This document shows positions 11,506-21,111 of a stretch of DNA of 64,000 bases, piece by piece (position 1 is the first letter of the stretch; the number at the start of each line of letters is the position of its first letter). Where the stretch lies: contig NZ_JAFFPU010000051.1 of the NCBI RefSeq assembly GCF_016919175.1, forward strand, positions 1-64,000. The letters are read 5' to 3'. The position numbers and the translations under genes were made by a program. Under the pieces are notes generated by a model. It did no database searches. It was not told where the DNA came from and worked only from the letters and a program-made list of their open reading frames with translations. This DNA comes from Leptospira ainlahdjerensis (GTDB taxonomy: Bacteria; Spirochaetota; Leptospiria; Leptospirales; Leptospiraceae).

Positions 11506-11911
11506 TTTTTTCCGATTCTCAAATACATTCTATTTTCTGAATATATTTCAGGATTGTGGAATATAAAAATTAGAATTCCTGCAAATACCCGGGCTGAAGA
11601 ATTCGATCGCAGACTTAATTCTTCACCGGCAATCCTCCCCAAAAAAATACTACCTCGGAAAACACTCAGTAAATCTTTCGGCTGGACTCGAAAATCCTAA
11701 AATTCAGCCCACTTCCCGGAGCCTTTTTTTAACTCGCCATCTCTTCCGAGTTCCGAGTCCACAAATTCCTAACCGTGTAAAACGCGATAGAGAGAAAAGC
11801 GTTGTTCCGCTGTTCTTTCCAAAACAACTCTCACGGTCAAAATTCCGAAGCCGAATCTAAACCTATTTTTCGATACGTTCCGCTTCCGTTTTGAATGATC
11901 CGAAGCTTCCT
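11506..11911. other. Spacer, nothing recognised
   Basis: 406 bases between convergent genes. No tRNA, repeat copy or strong hairpin followed by Ts was seen. Short open frames here are antisense tails. Confidence 0.5.
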
Positions 11912-13003
11912 TCAATTCAGAGTGAAAGAATGTTTGTTAAAGAGTTGAGCTTCTCTGAATTTTTTTGGGGACATTCCCGTTTCCCGCAAAAAGGCCCTAT
12001 GAAATACCGAGTTTGAATTAAAACCTACGGCGTTCCCGACTGAAATCACGGATCGACTTGGATCGTTGATTAAAATCGACTTCGCTTCCTCGACTCGAAA
12101 TTGATTGATATAGTTGTTGAAGTTGATTCCTTTATGATCGTTTAGATATGACGAAAGCTGATGAACGGAAACTCCCAACTCTTCCGCTACGTTCGGGAGT
12201 CGAATATCCTCGTCCAAATAGATTCGTTCTTCACGAATGAGATAACTCAACTGTTTCTCAAGCGCGTCTATGTCGATGTCACCTAATAAAGATTTCTTGG
12301 AAGCATTCTTTTGAATCTCCGTTGCTGCCTGATCCCCTAAAAAATCCTGATAGTAAACGCTGACAAAATAGAAATATACGATTTCAAGCGTGGTGAACGC
12401 ACCGGAAAGCATTACGAGCGTCTTATTTTCTAAAACTATTCCCATAATTTCGATAGAGGCACACAAAGAAACCGACGCTATCAATCCACCCAAAACTTTC
12501 GACCTTAGATTGCGGAAATCGAAAACCCGAGTCGTGAACATACGATAGACGGCGGCTCCTACATAGACTAACACGAATAAATCGGTAAGATATAAGAACA
12601 TTCCAAATTCGAATCGACTTTGTTGATCGTATAAACTTGCTACGGGAATTGATAATACAATCGGCGGAACAAAGTTCCAATAATACCGTGAGGGAAGTTT
12701 AGAATACTTCGAGAAAACCATGATCGAGATCAAATACACGAATATCCCGGCAGTGGATAACGCGATCAAATCGATCTGAAATAAGAAACGTTTCATCCAA
12801 TTGTATGAAACTGCGTTAATCGTTGTTTCGTCTATGTATTGAAAAATAGCGGTAAGAACAAGAAGCGCCGATAAAAAATAATCGATCTGGCGTCTCGCTC
12901 TTAATAATCGACCGAGCCCGATGATCAAAGCAAAAAATGCCCCGAATCTCGATATATTTATCAGTAATTCATCTCGTAATAGCCAATCTAACGTGTTTAC
13001 CAT
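11912..13003 (-). CDS. Membrane-bound AraC-family transcriptional regulator
   Basis: The 363-aa protein has an N-terminal half with about seven hydrophobic segments (for example FGAFFALIIGLGRLL, FLSALLVLTAIF, IDLIALSTAGIFVYLISIMV, TDLFVLVYVGAAVY). The C-terminal half (about 265-360) is an AraC DNA-binding domain: DIRLPNVAEELGVSVHQLSS, FNNYINQFRVEEAK and VGNAVGFNSNSVFHRAF, ending KKFR. It is a one-component sensor in the inner membrane, a layout common in Leptospira. The ATG at 13003 is preferred over TTG at 13018, because GGAAG sits eight bases before it. Ligand and targets are unknown. Confidence 0.9.
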   Translation of the reverse strand: MVNTLDWLLRDELLINISRFGAFFALIIGLGRLLRARRQIDYFLSALLVLTAIFQYIDETTINAVSYNWMKRFLFQIDLIALSTAGIFVYLISIMVFSKYSKLPSRYYWNFVPPIVLSIPVASLYDQQSRFEFGMFLYLTDLFVLVYVGAAVYRMFTTRVFDFRNLRSKVLGGLIASVSLCASIEIMGIVLENKTLVMLSGAFTTLEIVYFYFVSVYYQDFLGDQAATEIQKNASKKSLLGDIDIDALEKQLSYLIREERIYLDEDIRLPNVAEELGVSVHQLSSYLNDHKGINFNNYINQFRVEEAKSILINDPSRSVISVGNAVGFNSNSVFHRAFLRETGMSPKKFREAQLFNKHSFTLN

Positions 13004-13421
13004 AATTTCAACTTCCAAAATCGAATTTCTTCTTTTTTATAATTCCGGTCCTTTTCTTTAAAAGTGTATTCGTTTATCAAAATCATGCTTATCGAATAAT
13101 CGAATCTTTTAAAATCTAAGTACCACTCCTATTGACCAACAAAATATCACGGCTTATTTTTCACTTAAAAGAATGCAGCTACAACTCTCTTGGACTGAAC
13201 GACGTTTTTTTAAGAATAAACGTCAAACGAAGATCCACGGAAGTTAGAATAACTTATTTCCAGAATGATTTCAGTCCTTTGGATATCCATAATCCCCCCT
13301 CTATCTACGTTAGCTCTTTTTGGCACGTCGTTTCGCGGTAAAAAAAATAATTTTGACAGGACTTCTCATTTATAGTACGTAAGAGATTTCATTGTCGATA
13401 TCCCGGTCATATTGTCAGCGG

Positions 13422-13859
13422 TTATAGAATTTTTTCGGTAACGACGAATGAGTGATTCAAAATTGGAAACAAATGTTCGATTTCACTTTGTAACCTTTGA
13501 TGGAGTCGGTTCATCAGCTCATTTGAATCGTTCACAAACGACGTTGGCCTTTGCAAAATCAATGACGGCAGAGACCACATTGTGATGTATTGACGAAACT
13601 GATTTTTCAATTCGTTTCTTACAGGTTTTGTGCAAAATTCAAATTCTTCCCTCAATAGTTTTTCCTTCGGCAAAAATTCCAACAAAATCAAACTGGACTC
13701 CGTCATCAAGTGTTCGTTCAGTTTTGCATTCATTGTGGCAAGAATGTCTAAGACCTCGCTGACTTGACTCGAAACCGAATCAGTTCTTAAAATTCGAATC
13801 AATTCGATTACCAATCTTTTTAGAACTTCGTTTTGTCTTACATATATTTGAGTTTGCAT
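13422..13859 (-). CDS. Hemerythrin-like four-helix protein, degenerate metal site
   Basis: A 145-aa all-helical protein. H50-x3-E54 (LNEHLMTESSLIL) and a late EHLFP match hemerythrin-like HHE folds and the paralogue at 17306-17758. However, the first-helix His is Val here and the His that normally lies eight residues before LFP is Arg (RLQSEIEHLFP). Metal binding is therefore doubtful. The start is the ATG at 13859 with GAGAGGTG upstream. It is transcribed in the same direction as the globin-like gene but separated by 350 bases. The fold call is by pattern only. Confidence 0.55.
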   Translation of the reverse strand: MQTQIYVRQNEVLKRLVIELIRILRTDSVSSQVSEVLDILATMNAKLNEHLMTESSLILLEFLPKEKLLREEFEFCTKPVRNELKNQFRQYITMWSLPSLILQRPTSFVNDSNELMNRLHQRLQSEIEHLFPILNHSFVVTEKIL

Positions 13860-14209
13860 ATTTGTTTCTTTCACCTCTCGATTTTTTTGTATTTGGACCA
13901 GACTCCTTTTTGTGATTAGGGTTTATTTTCCCTTTTTTATTTTTATTATCCGTAACGATTTTTCGTTGTGTCGATTGGCATCATTCATCAACGATTTTAA
14001 AATGTTAAAACTACAACTTTTTACATCCGCAACTCGAAGAGAATTCAGCTCGGATCCGTGGAAATTTTATCATTCATTAAATATTCTAATATTCTTAAGT
14101 TTTTTAAAAACGATCCGAAGCTGCATCCTTGACGGAACGCTCTACACAAAGGCGTATCGACGAGTAAGAGTAGTTTTAATTTCCCCTTCATTCTTTTTTG
14201 TGATCCTTT
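13860..14209. other. Spacer between hemerythrin-like and globin-like genes
   Basis: About 350 bases. A plus-strand open frame (13912-14310) crosses it and the globin-like gene's 3' end. Its translation is a hydrophobic, Arg/Phe-rich shadow with no ribosome site. Nothing else seen. Confidence 0.5.
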
Positions 14210-14677
14210 TTAAAAGGAAATGCCGTCAGACGATGGTTGTTTTGAAATCGAATTCGATAACGGCTTACGAACTTCCTCGACCGTCGTTTTCGTTAAAATT
14301 GGATGAATAGCAGTCAGCTCGCTTCTTAATTTTGAATTAAACTGGGCTCCTGAGCCTTGTTGTAGAGCAGCGAGTAAAACGATCGCATCGATATCGTAAT
14401 CTTTCCGCTGAAACTCACGTTCTTCTACCGGGCGCCTTACTCTATCTTGCATAAAAGGAACGAAACTGATAAAATCAGCGAGGCCGGAAACCCAAACCTT
14501 CACCGTTAAAAGAAACTTTCTTTCAAGATCGACAATGGAACCCGGGAACATCAACTTATAACCCGGGTTTAATTCGAAGAGTTTCCCGTAAGAGAGAAAA
14601 CTGACATCACACTGGTTCGCGGAACTCTTCTCAGAGTTAGATCTTGCCAGTTCTATATCCTTTTTTCCCAATAGCAT
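14210..14677 (-). CDS. Globin-fold protein lacking the proximal histidine
   Basis: 155 aa from ATG 14677, which has GGAG about seven bases upstream (an in-frame TTG at 14710 is less likely). It reads like the haem domain of bacterial flavohaemoglobin-type globins: KDIELARSN, SYGKLFELNPGYKLMFPGSI (helices B-D), LERKFLLTVKVWVSGLADFI (helix E), FVPFMQDRVRRPVEE (E-F). In the usual LGRRH motif the proximal His is replaced by Pro83, so normal haem ligation is not possible. It could be a haem-free globin like those in stressosome RsbR proteins. It is divergent from a STAS gene, which fits that idea but does not prove it. Confidence 0.7.
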   Translation of the reverse strand: MLLGKKDIELARSNSEKSSANQCDVSFLSYGKLFELNPGYKLMFPGSIVDLERKFLLTVKVWVSGLADFISFVPFMQDRVRRPVEEREFQRKDYDIDAIVLLAALQQGSGAQFNSKLRSELTAIHPILTKTTVEEVRKPLSNSISKQPSSDGISF

Positions 14678-15002
14678 CGAACACTCCGGATTTTTTTCGG
14701 ATTCTATCAAAGGGAAGTAGAGTTAACAAGCGTATTTTGTCTTTCCTGCGGAGAACAGACTTTCATCTTAAATCAATTCTTACAGTAAAACAGAGGTAAT
14801 ATTGATTTATAATTTAATACCATATTCGTTTTATTTTTCACAAGCCAGAATCAAATTACTTTCGCTTGTCCCTATTTCCGAAATTCAGACGACTCTTACG
14901 GTTTCGGCCGAAAGCTTATCAATTAAAAATTTCTTTCCATTTTTTATTGAATTTAAATATCAGCATTTGAACCTTAGTAAAGATGTGTTCGGAGAAACAG
15001 TA

Positions 15003-15407
15003 ATGGACGCCAAAGCAGACTCTATCAGTTATAAAACCAACGATATGAAACTAACGATTGAACAAATATCTTCCGGAGGAACCCTCCCAGGACCGGCTGT
15101 TATCTTTCAAATCCAGGGCGATATCAATATCTTCTCCGCTAAAAAGTTGAAAGACGCTTTTAACGAATCCATCGAAAACGAAGTTTACATTCTTCTTATA
15201 GACTTATCCGGAGTCAGAGTTATGGACTCTTCCGGGATTGCGACGTTTATCGCGACCCACTCCAGGCTTAATAAGATGCCGAACGCCGGTATCATTCTAT
15301 ATTCCCTTACTCCTGAAATCGAAAAGATGCTGGAGCTCACCCGGTTAAAATCCTTGCTTCGTACCGCCTCTAGCTTTGCGGATGCGGTTCGGCTTTTCAG
15401 TCCTTGA
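15003..15407 (+). CDS. STAS-domain protein (anti-sigma-factor antagonist type)
   Basis: 134 aa from ATG 15003 with GGAG eight bases upstream. The frame is open from 14802, but the upstream residues do not look protein-like. It is a single STAS domain: VIFQIQGDINIFSAKKLKDA, then LLIDLSGVRVMDSSGIATFI with the conserved D-S-S-G at 75-78 (the phosphorylation site in SpoIIAA/RsbV), and ending TASSFADAV. The role by family is a partner-switch element regulated by a kinase/phosphatase pair. No kinase or sigma factor lies in this window. It is divergent from the globin-like gene and upstream of the EAL gene. Confidence 0.88.
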   Translation: MDAKADSISYKTNDMKLTIEQISSGGTLPGPAVIFQIQGDINIFSAKKLKDAFNESIENEVYILLIDLSGVRVMDSSGIATFIATHSRLNKMPNAGIILYSLTPEIEKMLELTRLKSLLRTASSFADAVRLFSP

Positions 15408-15621
15408 TCTAAACCTTTACCCTCACCTTAACTGCAGCAACCGGATAGCCTCTCTATGTCTTCCGGGTTCTTAAAATTTCAACGCGACATAGCTTTTGAA
15501 TCGATGTTACAGAGATAACGTAATCGATTTGTTTTTATAAAACTAAATTGAAAGTCTTATAAGTTCATTTTCTATTTATAAACTAAATTGTTAGACTACT
15601 CGAGTATAGGCTGGTAGCAAA

Positions 15622-17304
15622 GTGACTAACAATACACAGGTTTCACCCCTCATTTTGAGAAGAGCAATTAAGTTCTGCTCGGACAATTCTAGAGAGGGCA
15701 TAGCTCTCTACTCAAAGAATTGGGAGTTGTTGTATACAAACACCACTTTCGAAGAGTTTCTAAAATCGCCGAATTTTCAGAGCATTCAGAAATCGTTCTT
15801 ATCCTATTTAAAGACGGCAAAAGAGATTCAATTTGAAAAAGAGATGGGGCTTTCCAGCCTTCTCCTTGAATCCGGATTAATCGACGTTGCTTACTTCAAC
15901 GACATGACTCTGATGTTGAACTTCATCATTCACGATTTGGAGGATATCAACGCGATTCGTTTTCTAACGGTAAGACAAAATCTTTCGACAGACACTAAGG
16001 AATCCTTTTATCAGGATTGTTTTACGGGACTTCCCAATAAGAACTATTTTCTTTCTATCTATAGTAATAATCGAATCTACAATCATAAGGAGAATCGGCC
16101 TTATTTTCTTTTTTTAATCTCCCTCTCCAATCCGGATTCCATCCTCAACAAAGAAGATAACTTTTATTACGAATCTATCGCGTTGAAGATCGCGGAACGT
16201 CTTAAGAAATATATTTCTAAGGGAGATCAAATCTTTCGTCTAGGGTCCGAACGTTTTCTGATCGCGAGTTCGAATATCGAATCCGAATTGGAAGCCGAAT
16301 GGTTCGCCGAATGTATCGTTCTCCTGTTTTCTTTTCCGTTCACTTATCGCGAAAGGGAATTCCATCTAAACGCAAACGTAGGTTATTCTCAATTCGATCA
16401 ACTTGTGAACTCGGATCTGAATTCTTTGAGAATTCTGGAGGAAGCCGTTCAACAATCCGCCTTGATTGGACCGAATTCCTTCTATCACTATGACAGAAAT
16501 ACGATCGAACAGAATGCAACGCGCGCGAAGATTGAGATCGATTTAAGGAAAGTATTAAACAGAAATGAACTCGAGTTGGCCTACCAACCGATCATGGATC
16601 TTCGTCAGGATTCGATTCTTTCTATGGAAGTTTTATTACGCTGGAATCATCCTGAAAAGGGAAAACTTATGCCCGCGAGTTTTATTTCCATCGCGGAGAG
16701 TTCCAGTTTTATCAAAACGATCGGCGAATGGTTGATCTGGGATACCCTGAAATCGTATAACACGTCCATCTTGAGAGAAAATCGGATCCGCATTTCGCTT
16801 AACATTTCTGCGAAACAACTTAACGACAAACAGATCTTCAACGTTTTAAAAGAGGCTACCGACTTTTACGGAATTTCTCCGGATTCCATCATTTTGGAGA
16901 TTATCGAAGATTCCTTTGACAGCAATCTATTAAAGGTCAATAAAGTGATATCCCTTCTTAAAGACTTTGGTTATCGATTTGCGATAGACGATTTCGGAAA
17001 GGGATATTCCTCGTTGGGAAGACTTCAGACGCTTCCCGTGGATTATATCAAACTGGATAAGGTATTTCTTTTTAATTACTTTAAATCCTCCAGCAAGACT
17101 ATCATCTCCTCTCTGATCAATCTTATCCAAGCTATGGACAAAGCGATCATCGTGGAAGGTGTCGAAAATCCGAATCAACACGAACTTTTGAAAGAACTCA
17201 ATTGCAACTACGCGCAAGGTTATTACTATTCCTATCCGCTGGAAGCCTCGAAGGTGGAAGAATTCGTAAAGACCAAACTGAATCAAAATATCAGCAGGAA
17301 TTAA
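15622..17304 (+). CDS. PAS-like / degenerate GGDEF / EAL cyclic-di-GMP phosphodiesterase
   Basis: 560 aa, GTG start. The N-terminus (1-120) resembles a PAS sensor (GIALYSKNWELLYTNTTFEEF). A GGDEF domain follows (about 130-290), with DCFTGLPNKNYF intact but the signature changed to GSERF (208-212), so cyclase activity is unlikely. The EAL domain (about 310-550) keeps the needed residues: E336VLLRW, NISAKQL, EIIED, IDDFGKGYSS (D456 D457), DYIKLDK, VEGVE and QGYYYSYPL. It should therefore hydrolyse c-di-GMP in the cytosol. The next gene starts two bases after the stop, so the two form an operon. Confidence 0.92.
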   Translation: MTNNTQVSPLILRRAIKFCSDNSREGIALYSKNWELLYTNTTFEEFLKSPNFQSIQKSFLSYLKTAKEIQFEKEMGLSSLLLESGLIDVAYFNDMTLMLNFIIHDLEDINAIRFLTVRQNLSTDTKESFYQDCFTGLPNKNYFLSIYSNNRIYNHKENRPYFLFLISLSNPDSILNKEDNFYYESIALKIAERLKKYISKGDQIFRLGSERFLIASSNIESELEAEWFAECIVLLFSFPFTYREREFHLNANVGYSQFDQLVNSDLNSLRILEEAVQQSALIGPNSFYHYDRNTIEQNATRAKIEIDLRKVLNRNELELAYQPIMDLRQDSILSMEVLLRWNHPEKGKLMPASFISIAESSSFIKTIGEWLIWDTLKSYNTSILRENRIRISLNISAKQLNDKQIFNVLKEATDFYGISPDSIILEIIEDSFDSNLLKVNKVISLLKDFGYRFAIDDFGKGYSSLGRLQTLPVDYIKLDKVFLFNYFKSSSKTIISSLINLIQAMDKAIIVEGVENPNQHELLKELNCNYAQGYYYSYPLEASKVEEFVKTKLNQNISRN

Positions 17305-17305
17305 A

Positions 17306-17758
17306 ATGGAACTCATCGGAAAACTTAAAAGACAACATCAAATCGTAAACGAATACACCCGCCAAATCGAATCCGAAATCGATAAAGCAAATCCGAACAT
17401 CGGTCATCTGGTCGAACTGCTTTCTGTTTTTTCGGCTTCGTTGCTCTTTCATCTAAATGTAGAAGATATGGACCTCTATCTCAGAATGGAACATTACAGA
17501 CATAACTCTCCCACTCTAGTTTCCCTTTTTGAACAATATCGGAAAACTATGTTCGGTTTAAAGGATACCTTACTGGATTATGCCAGCAAATACTCTGATC
17601 CTCTTACGATTGAAATGAACTTTAGTAATTTTAAAGAGGAGACGATCGAAATCCTCAATGATTCGAGAAAAAGAATCGATCGGGAAGAATCGGAATTCTA
17701 TCCTTTGATAGAGGAGATTCTCCGAAAAATTTCCCTTGAACAAGAGATAACGAAATGA
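17306..17758 (+). CDS. Hemerythrin-like four-helix protein
   Basis: 150 aa, starting two bases after the EAL gene with AGGAA before the ATG, so it is translated from the same message. His11 (KRQHQIV), H49-x3-E53 (FHLNVEDMDLY) and the final REESEFYPLIEE match the hemerythrin/HHE pattern. The His expected eight residues before FYP is Arg123, the same change as in the paralogue at 13422-13859. It may still bind one metal, or act only as a helical partner of the EAL protein. Cytosolic; no signal peptide. Confidence 0.65.
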   Translation: MELIGKLKRQHQIVNEYTRQIESEIDKANPNIGHLVELLSVFSASLLFHLNVEDMDLYLRMEHYRHNSPTLVSLFEQYRKTMFGLKDTLLDYASKYSDPLTIEMNFSNFKEETIEILNDSRKRIDREESEFYPLIEEILRKISLEQEITK

Positions 17759-18117
17759 CCCTCAAAACAAACCCATCTTCCAAAGGATACGGTTTGATAA
17801 GCTCCAAATCGAACGAGAAAAACAAAATTTCTTTTAGTATTGTTTGTATACTTCCGTTCGGATATTTTACATAGATTTAATACCCACATCTTACCGGATT
17901 CGTTTTTTCTTTTTTCTTACTTCTCAATCGAAGATCGTTCCGATCTGTTACTTTTTATAATTTCTGATGACTCTATATAATTCATTCTTAATCCCGGGTT
18001 TAGGCAATCCAAGAATATGATTCATTTATAATGTATTAAAAAATTATTTTTTAAATTACTTGAAACGGAATCTTCAACAGGGAATGTTCGCCCAATAAAT
18101 CGGATCGAAAAATTTCA
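17759..18117. other. Spacer, nothing recognised
   Basis: 360 AT-rich bases between the hemerythrin-like gene and the NHL lipoprotein gene. No motif copy, hairpin with T tract or small gene was seen. Confidence 0.5.
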
Positions 18118-20031
18118 TTGGATTCAATCCTTCTTCATGAAAAAATGAAACGGAAAAAATCTCTCTTGAAACCGAGCGACCGTCGGAGGGAAAGCCTGAG
18201 AACCATTACGGAGAAGTCGAATTTTATCCGAGAATTCTTTATTCTTGGAAATATATTTTTTAGAAAAGTTTCATTCAAATTTTTTCATGTGGCCGTGACT
18301 GCGGCGGCGTTTCTTACGTTTCATTGTCTCCCGGAAAGGAATTCCAATCTTTCCTTAAAGGGAATTCTCAACATTCCAGGATTTATCACTTCGAACGGAG
18401 CGGATTTTACTCCGGAATCGATTGGCGGCAACGTAGTCGGTCTAATGGGAACAGATTTGATCCTAACGAATAACGGAACGGATTCTCTCGTTATCTCGAC
18501 AAACGGAACTTTTGTCTTTCAAGGAAAGGTTTCGGATTCTTCTTCTTACAACGTTACGGTAACACAAAATCCGATCGCACCCGCCCAGATATGCTCCGTA
18601 AACAACGGATCCGGAACCGTTTTCTCTCATCCGATCACAGATATTCAAGTGACCTGTTCCTTGACGGGTTTCAACGTGTTAGGTACGGTTTCCGGGCTGA
18701 CAGGAAGCGGGCTTACGTTACTGAACAACGGCACGGACGCGACAGTCGTTTCGTCTAACGGGACGTTTACGATGGCGACTCCGATTGCGGATTCTTCAAC
18801 GTATTCTATTTCGATTTCGAGTCAACCGACAGGACAAACCTGTTATATCGCGCAAACGTCCGGAACGATCGTTTCGGCCGACGCCAATACGACGCTCATC
18901 CATTGTGTTAACGGAGTTACTTTGGGGAATTTGGTAAACGGAAACATTCTTGTGAACAACCTTCCGTTGGGGCCCTATGTGGAGAATCCTGCGACCGGAG
19001 GCTGGGATTGGTTTATGGGAGACCCGGGTGATTCAGATCCGGATACCATGCAGGACGGTTTCGGCTTTGGTTCCGGTTCCACTCCTCTAGGACATCTCTC
19101 GAACATGTATCATATCACAACGGACGGAATCAACCTCTACGTCGTGGATTTTAATCTGGCGACCCCAACTCTTGGAACCGTTCGGAAAATTCATATCGCG
19201 TCTCGAACCCTTTCCACCCTTCCGATCACAATCGATAAACCGAGGGGAATTACGACCGACGGGGTCCATCTGTATCTCACGAGCCAAAATCACTTCATCG
19301 TAAAATACAATCTGATCACCAATTCTTATTCTACAATCGCAGGCCTTGCGGGAACTTTCGGTTCTACGGACGACGTCGGAACTGCGGCCAGATTCAACGC
19401 GCCGAGAGGAATCGCAACGGACGGAACTTATCTCTTTATTGCGGATACGGGAAACAATAAGATTCGAAAGATGAAAATCTCCGACAATGCCGTGACGACC
19501 ATCGCAGGAACTGGAACGGCCGGATCTTTGGACGGGATCGGAACCACCGCAAAATTCAATCAGCCGACCCATCTCATCTACGATTCGAATACCCTCTTCG
19601 TTGCAGATACGAATTCCAACAATATTAAGAAAATCGATCTTACAGTGAACCCCGTGTCGGTCACGACGATCGCGGGAGATCCTACAGGCGCCTCAGGGAA
19701 TCTTGTCGATACGACGGGAACCTCGGCGCTCCTCACAAGACCGTTCTCGATCGCGTTGGACAATAACAATCTCTACGTTTCGGACGGAACTACGTTGATC
19801 AAGAAGATTGCAAGGTCCGCGCCTTATGCCGTCTCGAATCTGATCGGTTGTTCGCCGATTCCAGCGACTGCCGGAGCACATCGGTCCGGAGGACCGGACG
19901 GAGGAACGATCGGAACTTGCCAAGCTGGAGAAGGAAGTTTTTACAATCCCAAGGGAATGGTCTCAAACGGAAGAAGTCTCTTTGTCGTGGAAATGCATCC
20001 CTATATGCGTTTTATTCGAAAGATCGATTGA
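18118..20031 (+). CDS. NHL-repeat surface lipoprotein
   Basis: 637 aa from a TTG; an in-frame ATG at 18145 is the alternative, and neither has a good ribosome site. After a long basic N-terminus comes a hydrophobic stretch VAVTAAAFLTFHC, a plausible spirochaetal lipobox, so the mature protein would be a lipoprotein. Two Ig-like repeats of about 75 aa follow (VVGLMGTDLILTNNGTDSL and VSGLTGSGLTLLNNGTDAT), each with a Cys pair. The C-terminal half is a beta-propeller of NHL repeats (RGIATDGTYLFIADTGNNKI, THLIYDSNTLFVADTNSNNI). The role is likely binding or adhesion at the surface; no catalytic motif is seen. Confidence 0.82.
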   Translation: MDSILLHEKMKRKKSLLKPSDRRRESLRTITEKSNFIREFFILGNIFFRKVSFKFFHVAVTAAAFLTFHCLPERNSNLSLKGILNIPGFITSNGADFTPESIGGNVVGLMGTDLILTNNGTDSLVISTNGTFVFQGKVSDSSSYNVTVTQNPIAPAQICSVNNGSGTVFSHPITDIQVTCSLTGFNVLGTVSGLTGSGLTLLNNGTDATVVSSNGTFTMATPIADSSTYSISISSQPTGQTCYIAQTSGTIVSADANTTLIHCVNGVTLGNLVNGNILVNNLPLGPYVENPATGGWDWFMGDPGDSDPDTMQDGFGFGSGSTPLGHLSNMYHITTDGINLYVVDFNLATPTLGTVRKIHIASRTLSTLPITIDKPRGITTDGVHLYLTSQNHFIVKYNLITNSYSTIAGLAGTFGSTDDVGTAARFNAPRGIATDGTYLFIADTGNNKIRKMKISDNAVTTIAGTGTAGSLDGIGTTAKFNQPTHLIYDSNTLFVADTNSNNIKKIDLTVNPVSVTTIAGDPTGASGNLVDTTGTSALLTRPFSIALDNNNLYVSDGTTLIKKIARSAPYAVSNLIGCSPIPATAGAHRSGGPDGGTIGTCQAGEGSFYNPKGMVSNGRSLFVVEMHPYMRFIRKID

Positions 20032-20487
20032 TCGGAAAAGGACCCTGAGTTTCTTCTAAGGAAGCTCAGGAGATTGAAAAGGAGGAGTTCCTACTTTGAA
20101 AGGAATTTTTCTAGAATCCTTTTTGCGGTAAGAATCGCAAGCTCCAGTCCGTTTTTCACAAGCAAGATTCGTGGTGCCTCCAAGTGTGAGTTCCTACTTT
20201 TTTAATCACTCGAACCTGATAGAAATCAGGGCTCTCATTTTTAAAACCTCCAAAACGAGGAGTTCCTACTTTTTTTAAGCCCGGCCCTGGCTTTCCTCGC
20301 AGGCCCCGTTGAAAACCGAATTCAAAAAAAACGGAACTGATGCAAGGTCAAGCCTCGGATTCTTGTTCCGACAAACAAATCCCATTCTAAAAAGAGTTGT
20401 CAGCGGACTTTGGGGTCCGCCCTCCGTCGAATCTCGGAAATTTCTTTTTTGCTTGTACTTTTTGAGGCCAGGGATCAACATCAACGC
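20032..20487. other. Spacer with three GGAGTTCCTAC copies
   Basis: It holds a CCTGAG...CTCAGG hairpin (20043-20071) just after the NHL gene, and dispersed-motif copies at 20084, 20187 and 20259, all in the same orientation and followed by T runs. No other gene is supported. Confidence 0.6.
20043..20071 (+). terminator. Possible terminator hairpin after the NHL gene
   Basis: CCTGAG at the left and CTCAGG at the right pair perfectly, with a partly paired inner TTCTTC/GGAAG. No T run follows directly, so it may be factor-dependent or only a structural hairpin. Confidence 0.4.
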
Positions 20488-21111
20488 ATGCAGAGTTCGA
20501 GTTCTGGAAAAAAGGCCTTCTTGGTCGGAATTACCGGAATGATCGGAGGTGGAAAGAGTACCGCGACAAAAATTTTGTCGGATTTGGGGGCCTTCACGGT
20601 CCAAGCCGATCCACTCGCCAAACGTTATACCGCGCCCGATTCTCCCATACTTGAGGAACTCGTTGAACTCTTGGGGACGGAGATTCTCGACGGCGAAGGA
20701 AAACCGGACCGAAAGAAAATCGCTGAACTCGTCTTCCACGATCCGAAAAAATTGGAAGGCCTCAACAAACTGATTCATCCGAGGGTAAGACGAGATTTTC
20801 TGAAGATCTTGGAGACGGAAGCTTCGGGAAAACTTGTGATCTGGGAAGTTCCACTTCTCTTTGAAACGGACGCATACACACTTTGCGACGCGACGGTCGC
20901 CGTGGATTCGGACCCGGATGAATCGATCTTGAGAACGATATCGAGAGACGGGACGACAAAAGAGGAGGTTTTGGCGAGAATTGCGAACCAACTTCCTCTT
21001 TCGGAAAAGCTAAAAAGAGCCGATTATACAATTAAGAACAGAGGGAATTTGGAAATGCTGAGAGAAGAATGTAAGAATCTCTACACCACTCTGTTAGGAA
21101 GAATGTTATGA
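20488..21111 (+). CDS. coaE: Dephospho-CoA kinase
   Basis: CoaE adds the final phosphate to make coenzyme A. 207 aa from ATG 20488. The P-loop GMIGGGKS is at residues 17-24, followed by LGAFTVQADPLAKRY (the D of the substrate site), LIHPRVRRDF, VWEVPLLFET and RADYTIKNRGN, all standard CoaE blocks. The frame is open back to 20410, but those codons are not conserved-looking. The stop overlaps the next start as ATGA, so translation is coupled with the SPOR gene. Confidence 0.95.
   Translation: MQSSSSGKKAFLVGITGMIGGGKSTATKILSDLGAFTVQADPLAKRYTAPDSPILEELVELLGTEILDGEGKPDRKKIAELVFHDPKKLEGLNKLIHPRVRRDFLKILETEASGKLVIWEVPLLFETDAYTLCDATVAVDSDPDESILRTISRDGTTKEEVLARIANQLPLSEKLKRADYTIKNRGNLEMLREECKNLYTTLLGRML

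Noticed and set aside
13132..13341. 69-aa plus-strand frame
   Set aside because: No ribosome site, no neighbour support; likely chance.
13912..14310. 132-aa plus-strand frame
   Set aside because: Overlaps the globin-like gene antisense; no ribosome site or domain.
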